From NCBI RefSeq assembly GCF_963666525.1, contig NZ_OY762905.1:2462001-2526000 (forward strand): 64,000 bases of DNA, read 5' to 3'. Below are positions 17,647-26,613 of this stretch, piece by piece. Numbering within the stretch: the stretch's first letter is position 1; every line of letters starts with the position of its first letter. Made by a program: the position numbers and the translations under genes. This DNA is from an uncultured Cohaesibacter sp. (GTDB taxonomy: Bacteria > Pseudomonadota > Alphaproteobacteria > Rhizobiales > Cohaesibacteraceae). Below the pieces are notes generated by a model. The model did no database searches. It was not told where the DNA came from and was given only the letters and a program-made list of their open reading frames with translations.

Positions 17647-19446
17647 ATGGAAAATAATCGCAATCTCTTCCTTGCCATTGCCCTGTCTTTCATTGTGTTG
17701 CTGGGATGGCAGTATTTTGTCGCCGGACCGCGCATGGAAGCAGAGAAGGCTCGGCAGGAACAACTTGCAGCCCAGCAGGCAGAGCAAGCAGGAACCACCG
17801 AACAGACCAACACCGCACCTGCTCCGGGCACGGCCCCGGCAGCGGCTACGACGGCAGGCGCCGTTCCGCTCAGCCCGCAGGCAGCCCTGTCCCAATCGGT
17901 TCGCATCGATATCGATACGCCAAAGCTGTCCGGTTCCATCAACCTGACCGGCGCCCGTATCGATGACCTGCATCTGAACGAGTATCGCGAAACCCTGGAC
18001 GAGGGCAGCCCGACCATCACACTGATGGCGCCTTCCGGCTCCCAGAACCCCTATTACGCCGAGTTTGGCTGGGTTTCCGGCTCCGGCGACATCGCCCTGC
18101 CGAACGCCAATACCGTATGGACCGCGTCTGAAGGCGCCAAGCTGACCCTCGACAAGCCGCTTGTGCTGACCTGGGACAACGGCGCTGGCCTGACCTTCGT
18201 GCGGACCATCTCTGTGGATAACAACTATCTGTTTACCATCGACCAGAAAGTTGAAAACACCACCGATGCAGCGGTTGCGCTTTATCCCTACGGGTTGATT
18301 TCGCGTCACGGCACCATCAAGACCTCCGGCATCTACATTCTGCATGAAGGCCTGATCGGCGTTGACGGTGAAGACGGCCTGCAGGAAGTCAAATACAAGG
18401 ATATTGCCGAGAAGAAGATCGAGCAGCCTTCCAAGACGGCACAGGGCTGGGTCGGCATCACCGACAAATATTGGGCAACTGCGGTCATTCCGCCGCAGGG
18501 CCAGACCTTCCAGCCCAGCTTCCGCTACAACGAAATCGCAGGCAAGCCCGCCTATCAGTCCGACTATCTGGGCGATGCGGTCAACGTGGCCGCCGGTGCC
18601 AGCGCTTCCTACAAGACCAGCCTGTTCGCAGGGGCCAAGGAAGTTGCAACCCTGCGCAAGGTTGAAGAATCGACCAATGCCCTCAACTTCGATCTGATGA
18701 TCGACTGGGGCTGGTTCTACTTCATCACCAAGCCGATGTTCTGGGCCATTGACCACCTCTATGGTCTGGTCGGCAACTTCGGCATTGCCGTTCTGCTGAT
18801 CACCGTCATCGTCAAGGCGATCTTCTTCCCGCTGGCCAGCAAGTCCTATGCTTCCATGGCCAAGATGAAGCTGCTGCAGCCGAAGATGGAAGAAATCAAG
18901 AAGAACATGGGCGATGACAAGCAGGCTCAGCAGCAGGCGATCATGAAGCTCTATCAGGAAGAGAAGGTCAATCCGCTGGCTGGCTGTCTGCCGATTGCCA
19001 TTCAGATTCCGGTCTTCTTCTCCCTCTACAAGGTGCTCTACACCACCATCGAAATGCGCCATGCGCCGTTCTTTGGCTGGATTCAGGACCTGTCCGCTCC
19101 GGACCCGACCAACCTGTTCACCCTGTTCGGTCTGGTTCCGTGGGATACGCCTGCTTTCCTCGCCATCGGCATCTGGCCGCTGATCATGGGTGTGACCATG
19201 TTCGTTCAGATGAAACTGAACCCGACACCTCCGGATCCGACCCAGAAGATGATCTTCACCTGGATGCCGATCATGTTCACATTCATGCTGGCCCGCATGC
19301 CGGCCGGTCTGGTGATCTACTGGGCATGGAACAACTCGCTGTCCATCATCCAGCAGGCAACCATCATGAAGAAGCATGGTACCAAGATCGAGATCTGGCA
19401 GAATATCAAGGACACCTTCTCGCGCTCGAAGCCGAAGAGCGAATAG
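17647..19446 (+). CDS. yidC: Membrane protein insertase YidC
   Basis: YidC inserts and folds inner-membrane proteins, alone or with SecYEG. The 599-residue product has an N-terminal signal anchor (about 6-22), an Ala/Pro/Gln-rich linker, the large periplasmic beta-sandwich domain (about 75-345), and the C-terminal 60KD_IMP domain with five membrane helices (from about 355), including FGIAVLLITVIVKAIFFPL with the hydrophilic-groove Lys, and NPLAGCLPIAIQIPVFFSLYKVL. It ends in a short basic tail. Usual place after rpmH-rnpA; a strong terminator follows. Confidence 0.97.
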   Translation: MENNRNLFLAIALSFIVLLGWQYFVAGPRMEAEKARQEQLAAQQAEQAGTTEQTNTAPAPGTAPAAATTAGAVPLSPQAALSQSVRIDIDTPKLSGSINLTGARIDDLHLNEYRETLDEGSPTITLMAPSGSQNPYYAEFGWVSGSGDIALPNANTVWTASEGAKLTLDKPLVLTWDNGAGLTFVRTISVDNNYLFTIDQKVENTTDAAVALYPYGLISRHGTIKTSGIYILHEGLIGVDGEDGLQEVKYKDIAEKKIEQPSKTAQGWVGITDKYWATAVIPPQGQTFQPSFRYNEIAGKPAYQSDYLGDAVNVAAGASASYKTSLFAGAKEVATLRKVEESTNALNFDLMIDWGWFYFITKPMFWAIDHLYGLVGNFGIAVLLITVIVKAIFFPLASKSYASMAKMKLLQPKMEEIKKNMGDDKQAQQQAIMKLYQEEKVNPLAGCLPIAIQIPVFFSLYKVLYTTIEMRHAPFFGWIQDLSAPDPTNLFTLFGLVPWDTPAFLAIGIWPLIMGVTMFVQMKLNPTPPDPTQKMIFTWMPIMFTFMLARMPAGLVIYWAWNNSLSIIQQATIMKKHGTKIEIWQNIKDTFSRSKPKSE

Positions 19447-19765
19447 GTTCTGCTTCCTTGAAAGAGATAATCGGGCGGCCATTGGCCGCCCTTTTTGTTG
19501 CAGCAAAACAACGCCGGATGGCAACGGCACGCAGTCGCCGACCGAAACGCTGGACCTCTCCGGCAATCGTGCTATTCTGCGTCTGTCATACCCATTCTTG
19601 CAACCAGAAGCGAACCGGTTCGATGAACAACTGACCGCAACAGATCCCACCCTTGCCGCCCGCCGTCCTCGCCCGTTTCAGGGCTCGCGAGAGGGCGCAC
19701 GTGCGTGATGCATCTGTTGCCCGCCGTCCCGTTCATCCGTCTTTCCAGCCAAAGGGTTCCATCGC
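19447..19765. other. Intergenic region yidC / acetyltransferase gene
   Basis: About 320 bp. Apart from the yidC terminator at 19473-19496 I see no gene, RNA or clear promoter. Short frames here show no recognisable protein. Confidence 0.4.
19473..19496 (+). terminator. Terminator after yidC
   Basis: GGGCGGCC (19473-19480) pairs with GGCCGCCC (19484-19491) over an ATT loop, followed by TTTTT. Confidence 0.88.
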
Positions 19766-20446
19766 ATGCAAGACCAGCTTTTCACCTATCCGAATCCGGA
19801 TGCTCCCTATCCCATCCCTGCCTTCAAACGCACGGCCTTTCTCAAGCCCCTGATCACCAATCCCATGATCGAGGTGGGTGACTACACCTATTATGATGAC
19901 CCCGAGGCACCGGAAGCCTTCGAGCACAAGAATGTGCTCTATCATTACGACTTCCTCGGAGACCGCCTGATCATCGGCAAATTCTGTGCTCTGGCCACTG
20001 GCGTCACCTTCATCATGAACGGTGCCAACCATGACATGTCCGGCATCTCCACCTATCCCTTTGCCATCATGGGCGGCAGTTGGGGGGAGGGGTTCGATAT
20101 CGATGCTTTCCGGCAATTGTCCCGTGGTGACACCCGTATTGGCAATGACATCTGGATGGGGCGCAACGCCCGGGTCATGCCCGGCGTGACCATCGGGTCC
20201 GGGGTGATCATTGGCGCCGAGGCTGTTGTGGCCAGCGACGTGCCGGACTATGCCATCGTTGTCGGCAATCCGGGGCGGGTGATCCGCAGGCGCTTTGCCG
20301 ATGATGTGGTGGACCGTCTGCTGGCGCTGGCCTGGTGGGATTGGCCCATCGAGCAGATCACCCGCCATCGCCAGTTGATCCAGGGCGCCGATGTGGCCGC
20401 ATTGGAAGCGGCTTGCCAGAGCTTTTCGAGCAGCGAAGGCGCATAG
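19766..20446 (+). CDS. CatB/Vat-type hexapeptide acetyltransferase
   Basis: Left-handed beta-helix acyltransferase of the xenobiotic acetyltransferase group, which includes streptogramin (Vat) and chloramphenicol (CatB-type) acetyltransferases; members use acetyl-CoA and work as trimers. The 226-residue protein shows LIIGKFCALATGV, the active-site region MNGANHDM with the catalytic-type His, SRGDTRIGNDIWMGRNARVMPGV, and hexapeptide repeats IGSGVIIGAEAVV, VVGNPGRVIRRRF. Its natural substrate is unknown, and many chromosomal members confer no obvious resistance. It sits between yidC and engB, which are usually adjacent in this order, so it is probably a later insertion. Confidence 0.85.
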   Translation: MQDQLFTYPNPDAPYPIPAFKRTAFLKPLITNPMIEVGDYTYYDDPEAPEAFEHKNVLYHYDFLGDRLIIGKFCALATGVTFIMNGANHDMSGISTYPFAIMGGSWGEGFDIDAFRQLSRGDTRIGNDIWMGRNARVMPGVTIGSGVIIGAEAVVASDVPDYAIVVGNPGRVIRRRFADDVVDRLLALAWWDWPIEQITRHRQLIQGADVAALEAACQSFSSSEGA

Positions 20447-20536
20447 AACTCGCTTTCGCGCTTGTTTCCCTGTAAAAGGCAGGCTAACCAAAGCCTGCCC
20501 TTTCCCTTTTGAAGACCGCTTAGGAAGACCGTACCA

Positions 20537-21253
20537 ATGACCGAAGAACATGATGAGGATATCGCTCCCGTCGCTGAAGACGCCTCCAGCCTTGCTGACC
20601 TTGTGGGTGACGACGAGGTTGATCCGGCTCTGGCCGAGCGCGGCCGCTTGCTGTTTGCCCAGAACTGGGACTTCATGTGGGGCACGAAATTCTTCCACCA
20701 GTTGCCGCCGATCGAAGGGGTCGAGGTGGCCTTCGCCGGTCGCTCCAACGTTGGCAAGTCGTCCCTGCTCAATGCCATCACCGGCCGCAAGACCTTGGCG
20801 CGCACCTCCAACACCCCCGGACGCACCAAGGAGCTCAATTTCTTCCGTCCCGAGAAAGAGGCTACGCTGGTGATCTGCGACATGCCGGGCTATGGCTATG
20901 CCAAGGCGTCCAAGAAGGAAGTCGCCGCCTGGAACGAGCTGATTCTGGACTATCTGCGCGGTCGCCCGAACCTGCGCCGGGTCTATGTGCTGATCGACAG
21001 CCGCCATGGCCTCAAGGAAAATGACACCGAAGTCATGACCACGCTCGACAAGGCGGCCGTCAACTATCAGGTGGTTTTGACCAAGGTGGACAAGACCAAG
21101 CTGTCAGATCTCAGGAAGGTGATGGACAAGGTGCAGCTTGGACTGAAAAAGCGGCCTGCGGCGCATCCCGAAATCCTGCTGACCTCTTCCGATAAGAAGA
21201 TAGGAATCAAACGCTTGCGAGCAGAAATGCAGCTGTTGGCGGACGGTATGTGA
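20537..21253 (+). CDS. engB: Ribosome biogenesis GTP-binding protein EngB (YihA/YsxC)
   Basis: EngB is an essential GTPase for assembly of the large ribosomal subunit and, by report, cell division. The 238-residue product has G1 GRSNVGKS (68-75), G2 NTPGRT, G3 DMPGYG and G4 TKVDK, the TrmE-Era-EngA-EngB pattern with the EngB-specific GRTKELNFF segment. An acidic N-terminal extension of about 40 residues is longer than in E. coli. Preceded by the acetyltransferase gene and followed by argB, 133 bp downstream with its own promoter. Confidence 0.95.
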   Translation: MTEEHDEDIAPVAEDASSLADLVGDDEVDPALAERGRLLFAQNWDFMWGTKFFHQLPPIEGVEVAFAGRSNVGKSSLLNAITGRKTLARTSNTPGRTKELNFFRPEKEATLVICDMPGYGYAKASKKEVAAWNELILDYLRGRPNLRRVYVLIDSRHGLKENDTEVMTTLDKAAVNYQVVLTKVDKTKLSDLRKVMDKVQLGLKKRPAAHPEILLTSSDKKIGIKRLRAEMQLLADGM

Positions 21254-21314
21254 TTTCTATGTCAAAATAATGTTTCATGAATTGTGATAAATTCGGCATA
21301 TCACTCCGTCTTTC

Positions 21315-21343
21315 TTGCGTCTCGTGAAATAAGACGCTATACA
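21315..21343 (+). promoter_or_regulatory. Probable argB promoter with inverted repeat in the spacer
   Basis: TTGCGT (21315-21320), 17 bp and TATACA (21338-21343), 44 bp before the argB ATG. A 6-bp inverted repeat GCGTCT (21317-21322) / AGACGC (21332-21337) sits inside the promoter. Just upstream is another inverted repeat, GTGATA (21284-21289) / TATCAC (21299-21304). Confidence 0.42.
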
Positions 21344-21386
21344 GCGGTCTCAGTTATACAACCCGCTCGAAATAGAGAAGCGCCAT

Positions 21387-22289
21387 ATGTCCGAGACATC
21401 TACTCCATCCAGCTCCCCGGCCAATCGTGCCAGAACCATTTCTGAAGCGCTTCCCTTCATGCAGCGCTATGATGGCCAGACTGTCGTGGTCAAATATGGC
21501 GGCCATGCCATGGGTGAAGCCGATCTCAGCCAGGCCTTTGCGCGTGACATCGTGCTGCTCAAGCAGGCTGGCGTCAAACCCGTCGTGGTGCACGGCGGAG
21601 GTCCGCAGATCAAGTCGATGCTCGACAAGCTCGGAATCAAGTCCGAGTTCAAGGGTGGCCTGCGCGTGACCGATGCCCATACGGTGGAAGTGGTCGAGAT
21701 GGTGCTGGCTGGTTCCATCAACAAATCCATTGTGCGCAACATCAATGCCGAAGGCGGCCGGGCAATCGGCCTGTGCGGCAAGGATGGCAACATGGTGCTG
21801 GCTGAAAAACTGACACGCACCATCCGCGACCCGGACAGCAAGATCGAGGAAGTGGTTGATCTTGGCTTTGTGGGCGACCCCAAGAAGGTGGATCGCTCCG
21901 TGCTGGATATCGTCGCCAAGGATGCGCTCATTCCAGTGATTGCGCCGGTTGCGCCAGGCGTTGACGGTGCTACCTACAACATCAATGCCGATACCTTTGC
22001 CGGTGCGATTGCCGGTGCTGTCGATGCCAAACGCCTGCTGTTCCTGACGGATGTTCCGGGCGTGCTGGACAAGGAAGGCAAGCTCATCAAGGCCCTGACG
22101 ATCACCGAGGCCCATAGGCTGATTGCCGAAGGCACGATCTCCGGCGGCATGATCCCGAAAGTCGAAACCTGTATCGACGCGCTCAACAAGGGTGTTGAGG
22201 GTGTCGTGATTCTCGATGGCAAGGTGCCTCATGCGGTGCTGTTGGAGCTGTTCACTGAAGGTGGCGCGGGCACGCTTTTGACGCGCTGA
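21387..22289 (+). CDS. argB: Acetylglutamate kinase
   Basis: ArgB phosphorylates N-acetyl-L-glutamate, the second step of arginine biosynthesis, in the cytosol; many members are feedback-inhibited by arginine. The 300-residue protein has [10 protein letters not shown], the nucleotide/substrate glycine motif [20 protein letters not shown] and [14 protein letters not shown], all amino-acid-kinase landmarks. An N-terminal helix of about 25 residues before the kinase core is the feature linked to arginine-sensitive hexameric enzymes. The engB-argB adjacency is common in Hyphomicrobiales. A strong terminator follows. Confidence 0.97.
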   Translation: MSETSTPSSSPANRARTISEALPFMQRYDGQTVVVKYGGHAMGEADLSQAFARDIVLLKQAGVKPVVVHGGGPQIKSMLDKLGIKSEFKGGLRVTDAHTVEVVEMVLAGSINKSIVRNINAEGGRAIGLCGKDGNMVLAEKLTRTIRDPDSKIEEVVDLGFVGDPKKVDRSVLDIVAKDALIPVIAPVAPGVDGATYNINADTFAGAIAGAVDAKRLLFLTDVPGVLDKEGKLIKALTITEAHRLIAEGTISGGMIPKVETCIDALNKGVEGVVILDGKVPHAVLLELFTEGGAGTLLTR

Positions 22290-22659
22290 GGCCTGTCCTT
22301 AAAAGGCTGCAAAAAGTCAATTTGGAAAACGGGGTGCTTCGGCACCCCGTTTTGGTTTTCGATGACCTGAAGGTTTGCATGCGGGCTGTCTATTGGCGCC
22401 CGGCGGGATTTACCAAGGTTTTGCGTTTGATTGATGCATGAGATTCATAAGTCAAATCTATCCGGCGCGGATTATCCTCAAGCCCTACGCAGACTATTTT
22501 AGTACCAACGGTCACGGAGCAATTTGGACCGAATTGAATTTCCATGCTGCAAGGCCTTTTGTCCGGGCAGACGAGATGCAGGCTCAGCAAGCAGGACGCC
22601 TGGCACCGTCCGTCCGATCCGCAGGCAAACGGCACCAACCCTTTCGAGGAACGTGAACA
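22290..22659. other. Intergenic region argB / aldo-keto reductase
   Basis: About 370 bp. It contains the argB terminator (22326-22353). The remainder shows no recognisable gene, RNA or strong promoter. Confidence 0.4.
22326..22353 (+). terminator. Terminator after argB
   Basis: GGGGTGC (22331-22337) and GCACCCC (22342-22348) close a TTCG tetraloop; the stem is extended by AAAAC/GTTTT, which also provides the T-run. Confidence 0.9.
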
Positions 22660-23523
22660 ATGATTTTGCAAGAAACCTTTACCCTGTCCAACGATGTCAA
22701 GATTCCGAAGCTGGCCCTCGGCACATGGATGATCGATGACAATGCTGTTGCCGACGCTGTTGTCGCTGCCGTCAAACTCGGTTACCGCCACATCGACACT
22801 GCCCAGGCCTATGCCAACGAGCGTGGTGTCGGCGAAGGCATCCGCGCCTGTGGCGTTGCCCGTGAAGAACTGTTTGTCACGACCAAGCTCGATGCATCGC
22901 ACAAGAATTATGCCGATTCGAAGGCTGCCATCGAAGAGTCGCTGAAGACGCTCGGTCTCGACTATATCGACCTGATGATCATTCACAGCCCGCAGCCTTG
23001 GGGTGATTTCGCTGGCGAAGAACGCTTCTTTGAAGGCAACCTCGAAGCATGGCGTGCTCTGGAAGAAGCCTATGAAGCTGGCAAGATCCGCGCTATCGGC
23101 GTTTCCAACTTCCAGAAGGAAGACTTGGACAACATCATCGACAACGCCAAGATCAAGCCGATGATCAACCAGATCCTTGCCCATGTTTCCAACACCCCGT
23201 TCGAGCTGATCGATTACAGCCAGAGCAAGGGTATTCTGGTCGAGGCCTATTCTCCTGTCGCGCACGGCAAGATTCTCGACAATCCGGAAATCGCCGAAAT
23301 GGCAAAGAAATATGGCGTCAGCGTTCCGCAGCTCTGCATTCGCTACTGTCTGGAACTGGGTCTGCTGCCCCTGCCGAAAACCGCAAATCCGGCCCACATG
23401 AAGTCCAATGCGGACGTGGATTTCGAGATTTCCGCAGACGACATGGAAGCCCTGAAAACCATCGACCGGATCAAGGACTATGGCGACGCCAGCATGTTCC
23501 CGGTCTATGGCGGCAAGATGTAG
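22660..23523 (+). CDS. Aldo/keto reductase
   Basis: NADPH-dependent carbonyl reductase of the AKR superfamily, cytosolic, of the 2,5-diketo-gluconate reductase-like group. The 287-residue TIM-barrel protein shows the full catalytic tetrad D46, Y51 (DTAQAYANE), K76 (TTKLD) and H109 (IIHSP), plus GVSNFQKED and the C-terminal LPLPKTANPAH region for the cofactor. The physiological substrate cannot be read from sequence. It stands alone, converging on mutM with a shared terminator. Confidence 0.93.
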   Translation: MILQETFTLSNDVKIPKLALGTWMIDDNAVADAVVAAVKLGYRHIDTAQAYANERGVGEGIRACGVAREELFVTTKLDASHKNYADSKAAIEESLKTLGLDYIDLMIIHSPQPWGDFAGEERFFEGNLEAWRALEEAYEAGKIRAIGVSNFQKEDLDNIIDNAKIKPMINQILAHVSNTPFELIDYSQSKGILVEAYSPVAHGKILDNPEIAEMAKKYGVSVPQLCIRYCLELGLLPLPKTANPAHMKSNADVDFEISADDMEALKTIDRIKDYGDASMFPVYGGKM

Positions 23524-23548
23524 GTCGGCCGGGTCATGATGATCAGAT

Positions 23549-23571
23549 AAAGGGGCGCTCGCGCCCCTTTA
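23549..23571. terminator. Bidirectional terminator, aldo-keto reductase / mutM
   Basis: GGGGCG (23552-23557) and CGCCCC (23562-23567) around CTCG, flanked by AAA and TTT. Its right edge overlaps the mutM stop region. Confidence 0.75.
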
Positions 23572-24456
23572 TTTTTGGCAACTCGGGCAGAAAAAGGTCG
23601 AGCGCCCGCTCTGGGTGATCCGTTCGATGGTGCCGGAACAGCTCATATTCGGGCATGGATCACCTTCCCGATCATAAACCTTGAAGCGGTGCTGGAAATA
23701 GCCAAGGCTGCCGTCTGCTCTTGTGTGGTCGCGCAGGGTCGAGCCACCCGCCTCGATGGCCTCCGCAATGGTGGCGCGAATCTCGTCGGTCAGCAGTGCA
23801 AGTTTCGCCGATGGCTTGCCGCTTCTGGTGACAAGTGTGCCCGCTGCCCGCCTCGGGTCAAGCCCCGAACGGAACAACGCCTCGCAGACATAGATGTTGC
23901 CGAGCCCGGCAATGACATGCTGATCGAGCAATGCCGACTTTAGCGGCGTCTTCCGGCCCGAAAATTTCTCCGCCAGATAGGCCGCATCAAGCGCATTGCC
24001 CACCGGTTCGACGCCAAGTTTGGCAAAATAGGGATGCTCGGCCAGTGTCACACGGGCTATGAGATCGAAAAAGCCGAAGCGGCGCGGATCATTGTAAAGG
24101 ATCGAGGCTCCGGATGTGAGATGCAGCACCACGTGATCGTGCTGGGGAAGCTTGCCGCGGGCAAGATGAAAGCTCGCTTCCGCAATCAGATGCCGCTCCT
24201 CGGGTGTCACCACGCGGAACGATCCCGACATGCCCAGATGCATGACCAGAACCATTCCGTCATCAAGATCGGCCAGCAGATATTTTGCTCGTCGGCCAAG
24301 GCCGATGACCTGCCGCCCGGCAAGGCGCGCAGCGAGCCCCTCCGGGAAGGCAAAGCGCAGATTCTCGCGGCGGATTTCAGCCCGCTCGATGGTCGCATTC
24401 TCAAGCACCGGCTGCAGGCCGCGCCGCACGGTTTCCACCTCTGGCAATTCAGGCAT
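23569..24456 (-). CDS. mutM: Formamidopyrimidine-DNA glycosylase
   Basis: MutM (Fpg) excises 8-oxoguanine and formamidopyrimidines and nicks the strand by beta/delta elimination. The 295-residue product starts [10 protein letters not shown], with the catalytic Pro2 and Glu3, has K58 of the FPG core, the H2TH domain ([20 protein letters not shown]) and a C-terminal zinc finger with four cysteines (CPNMSC ... CPSC). Full length. It starts 9 bp after the stop of a class V PLP-enzyme gene, so the two are probably one transcript. Confidence 0.97.
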   Translation of the reverse strand: MPELPEVETVRRGLQPVLENATIERAEIRRENLRFAFPEGLAARLAGRQVIGLGRRAKYLLADLDDGMVLVMHLGMSGSFRVVTPEERHLIAEASFHLARGKLPQHDHVVLHLTSGASILYNDPRRFGFFDLIARVTLAEHPYFAKLGVEPVGNALDAAYLAEKFSGRKTPLKSALLDQHVIAGLGNIYVCEALFRSGLDPRRAAGTLVTRSGKPSAKLALLTDEIRATIAEAIEAGGSTLRDHTRADGSLGYFQHRFKVYDREGDPCPNMSCSGTIERITQSGRSTFFCPSCQK

Positions 24457-24465
24457 GATCAGGTC

Positions 24466-25635
24466 TCACAGGAGCGATTTGAGGGCAGCAACGCAGGCAT
24501 CGAGATCGGCTTCGTTGTTGTAGTAATGCGGCGATACGCGGAGCATCACCGGCAACTGCCGCCGCTCCGCATCCAGAAGCGAACTGGTGGGCCGCGTCAT
24601 GCCGATGGCGATGCCCTCGGTCCTGAGGCTGTGGACCGCCAGCTGCGGATCGATCCCCTCGATGGTGAAGCTGATGATGGCGCATTTCTCGGCCCCCAGA
24701 TCCATGATGCGGCATCCGGGCAACCCGGCCAGCTTTTGTCGCAGCTCAGCGGCCAGCCTCCAGGCCCGCTGCTGGATCGCCTCCAGCCCGATGGCCATGG
24801 CATAGTCGCAGGCCACCTTCAGACCAGCGCGCAAGGCGTAGCTGTTCTCCCAGGTCTCGAACCGTCGCGCATCCTCCCGGACCGCATAGTGGCTGCTGTC
24901 TACCAGCGGTGCGGAGAAGTGATCAAGGGCTGCCGGCTCCATGCTTTGAAGCCACTTTTCGCGAATATAGAGAAAGCCGGTGCCGCGTGGTCCACGCAGG
25001 AACTTCCGCCCTGTTGCCGATAGGAAATCACACTGCAGTGCCTCCACATCAACCGGCATCTGGCCCACCGCCTGACAGGCGTCCAGCAGATAGGGGATGC
25101 CGTGCTGTCTGGCGATCGCCCCGACAGCCGCTGCCGGATTGACCAGCCCACCGTTGGTCGGCACCCAGGTGATGGCAATGAGCGCAGTCTTCTCGCAAAT
25201 CAGATTTTCGAGGGCTGCCAGATCGATCGCCCCGCTTTCGTCATTGGGAATGACGTCGATTTCAATCCCGTCCTTCTTCTGGCGATGCAGATAGGCCACA
25301 TAGTTGGCCGCATATTCCGCCTGACAGGTGATGATCCGGTCGCCTGGCTTGAGCGGCAGCGCATAGAAGGGCTGGCACCAGGCGGCGGTGGCATTTTCCA
25401 TGATGGCGATCTCGTGCCGTTTGGCTCCGATCAGGCGGGCGACGGACTCATATACCCCGTCGAGCATCTCGGCCTGTTGCGCATGAGCTTCGTATCCGCC
25501 GACCTTTGCCTCGAGATCGAGATAGGCCATCACCGCATTGAGAACCGGCTGTGGCGCCAGCGCCGAGCCGCAGGCCATCAGATGAATGCCATGGGTTAGT
25601 CCCGGTGTTTCGCTGCGCAGTTTTTCAATATCCAT
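24466..25635 (-). CDS. Class V aminotransferase-fold PLP enzyme
   Basis: PLP-dependent protein of the cysteine desulfurase / isopenicillin-epimerase-like group. The 389-residue protein has ENATAAW, the TWVPTNGGLVNP block, the cofactor-binding Asp in YLLDACQAVGQMPVDV, and the Schiff-base Lys in SATGRKFLRGPRGTGFLY. It lacks the Cys-containing loop of NifS/SufS cysteine desulfurases, so another C-S or amino-acid lyase/epimerase activity is likelier. ATG 25635 is preferred to a TTG at 25647. It lies between mutM and ubiE, which are often directly divergent neighbours in related genomes, and looks like an addition to that locus. Confidence 0.82.
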   Translation of the reverse strand: MDIEKLRSETPGLTHGIHLMACGSALAPQPVLNAVMAYLDLEAKVGGYEAHAQQAEMLDGVYESVARLIGAKRHEIAIMENATAAWCQPFYALPLKPGDRIITCQAEYAANYVAYLHRQKKDGIEIDVIPNDESGAIDLAALENLICEKTALIAITWVPTNGGLVNPAAAVGAIARQHGIPYLLDACQAVGQMPVDVEALQCDFLSATGRKFLRGPRGTGFLYIREKWLQSMEPAALDHFSAPLVDSSHYAVREDARRFETWENSYALRAGLKVACDYAMAIGLEAIQQRAWRLAAELRQKLAGLPGCRIMDLGAEKCAIISFTIEGIDPQLAVHSLRTEGIAIGMTRPTSSLLDAERRQLPVMLRVSPHYYNNEADLDACVAALKSLL

Positions 25636-25805
25636 GGGAACCCCCAAACGTGAGCCGATAACGAGATGGTCAGCTTAACAATGGGACGAAAGCAACACAA
25701 GAAAAGCCATTTCGAAACATGGTATTTACGGATCAGATGGGCTATTGTCCGGCGGAAACGAAATGACAATCGCTCCCGTAACCGGTTGAGCTGAGGACGT
25801 AAATC

Positions 25806-26597
25806 ATGGCGGCACAAAACAGGGATCGCACGGAAAAGGTCACCGAAATGGCGACTTCCTTCGGCTTTGAACAGGTCGGAGAGGGCGAAAAGCAACCGCG
25901 GGTCAACGAAGTTTTCCATCACGTGGCCGATCGCTACGACATGATGAACGACCTGATGAGCGGCGGCATGCACCGGCTCTGGAAAGATGCCTTCGTGGCC
26001 TGGCTCAATCCGCCCCAGAGCGGGCGCGTGCCGTTCAAGCTGCTTGATGTGGCTGGTGGCACGGGCGACATCTCCTTTCGCGTCGTTGAACGCTCGCGTG
26101 GCAACGCCCAGTGCACGGTGTTCGACATCAATGGCTCCATGCTTGCAGTTGGCAAGGACCGCGCCAAGGCCAATGGTCTCATCGACAATCTCGAATTCGT
26201 CGAGGGCAATGCCGAGGAACTGCCGTTTGAAGACAATAGCTTCGATGCCTATACCATCGCCTATGGCATTCGCAACGTGCCACGCATCGACAAGGCCCTG
26301 TCCGAGGCCTATCGCGTGCTGAAACGGGGCGGACGCTTCATGTGTCTGGAATTCTCAAACGTCGACATGCCGCTGCTCGACAAGGCCTATGACCTGTTTT
26401 CCTTCAAAGCCATCCCCGCCATTGGTGACGTCGTTACCGGCGACCGGGCCAGCTATGAGTATTTCGTGCAGTCGATCCGGAAATTTCCCAACAAGGCGCG
26501 CTTCAGAATGATGATCGAGGATGCCGGTTTCCAGCAGGTGACCTTCCGCAACATGTCCGGCGGCATCACCGCCATGCATTCGGGCTGGAAGCTGTAA
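25806..26597 (+). CDS. ubiE: Ubiquinone/menaquinone biosynthesis C-methyltransferase UbiE
   Basis: UbiE performs SAM-dependent C-methylation in ubiquinone synthesis (and menaquinone where made). The 263-residue protein has [13 protein letters not shown]-type family sequence, the SAM motif [25 protein letters not shown] and [10 protein letters not shown]-like [17 protein letters not shown], and ends [11 protein letters not shown], all typical of UbiE/COQ5. It heads ubiE-ubiB, with 16 bp between, followed by coaBC and dut on the same strand. Confidence 0.97.
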   Translation: MAAQNRDRTEKVTEMATSFGFEQVGEGEKQPRVNEVFHHVADRYDMMNDLMSGGMHRLWKDAFVAWLNPPQSGRVPFKLLDVAGGTGDISFRVVERSRGNAQCTVFDINGSMLAVGKDRAKANGLIDNLEFVEGNAEELPFEDNSFDAYTIAYGIRNVPRIDKALSEAYRVLKRGGRFMCLEFSNVDMPLLDKAYDLFSFKAIPAIGDVVTGDRASYEYFVQSIRKFPNKARFRMMIEDAGFQQVTFRNMSGGITAMHSGWKL

Positions 26598-26613
26598 GGA
26601 TCGGAAGTCAATT

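Noticed and set aside
17623-19650. 675-codon open frame antisense to yidC
   Set aside because: YidC on the plus strand is complete and recognisable; the antisense product has no family features.
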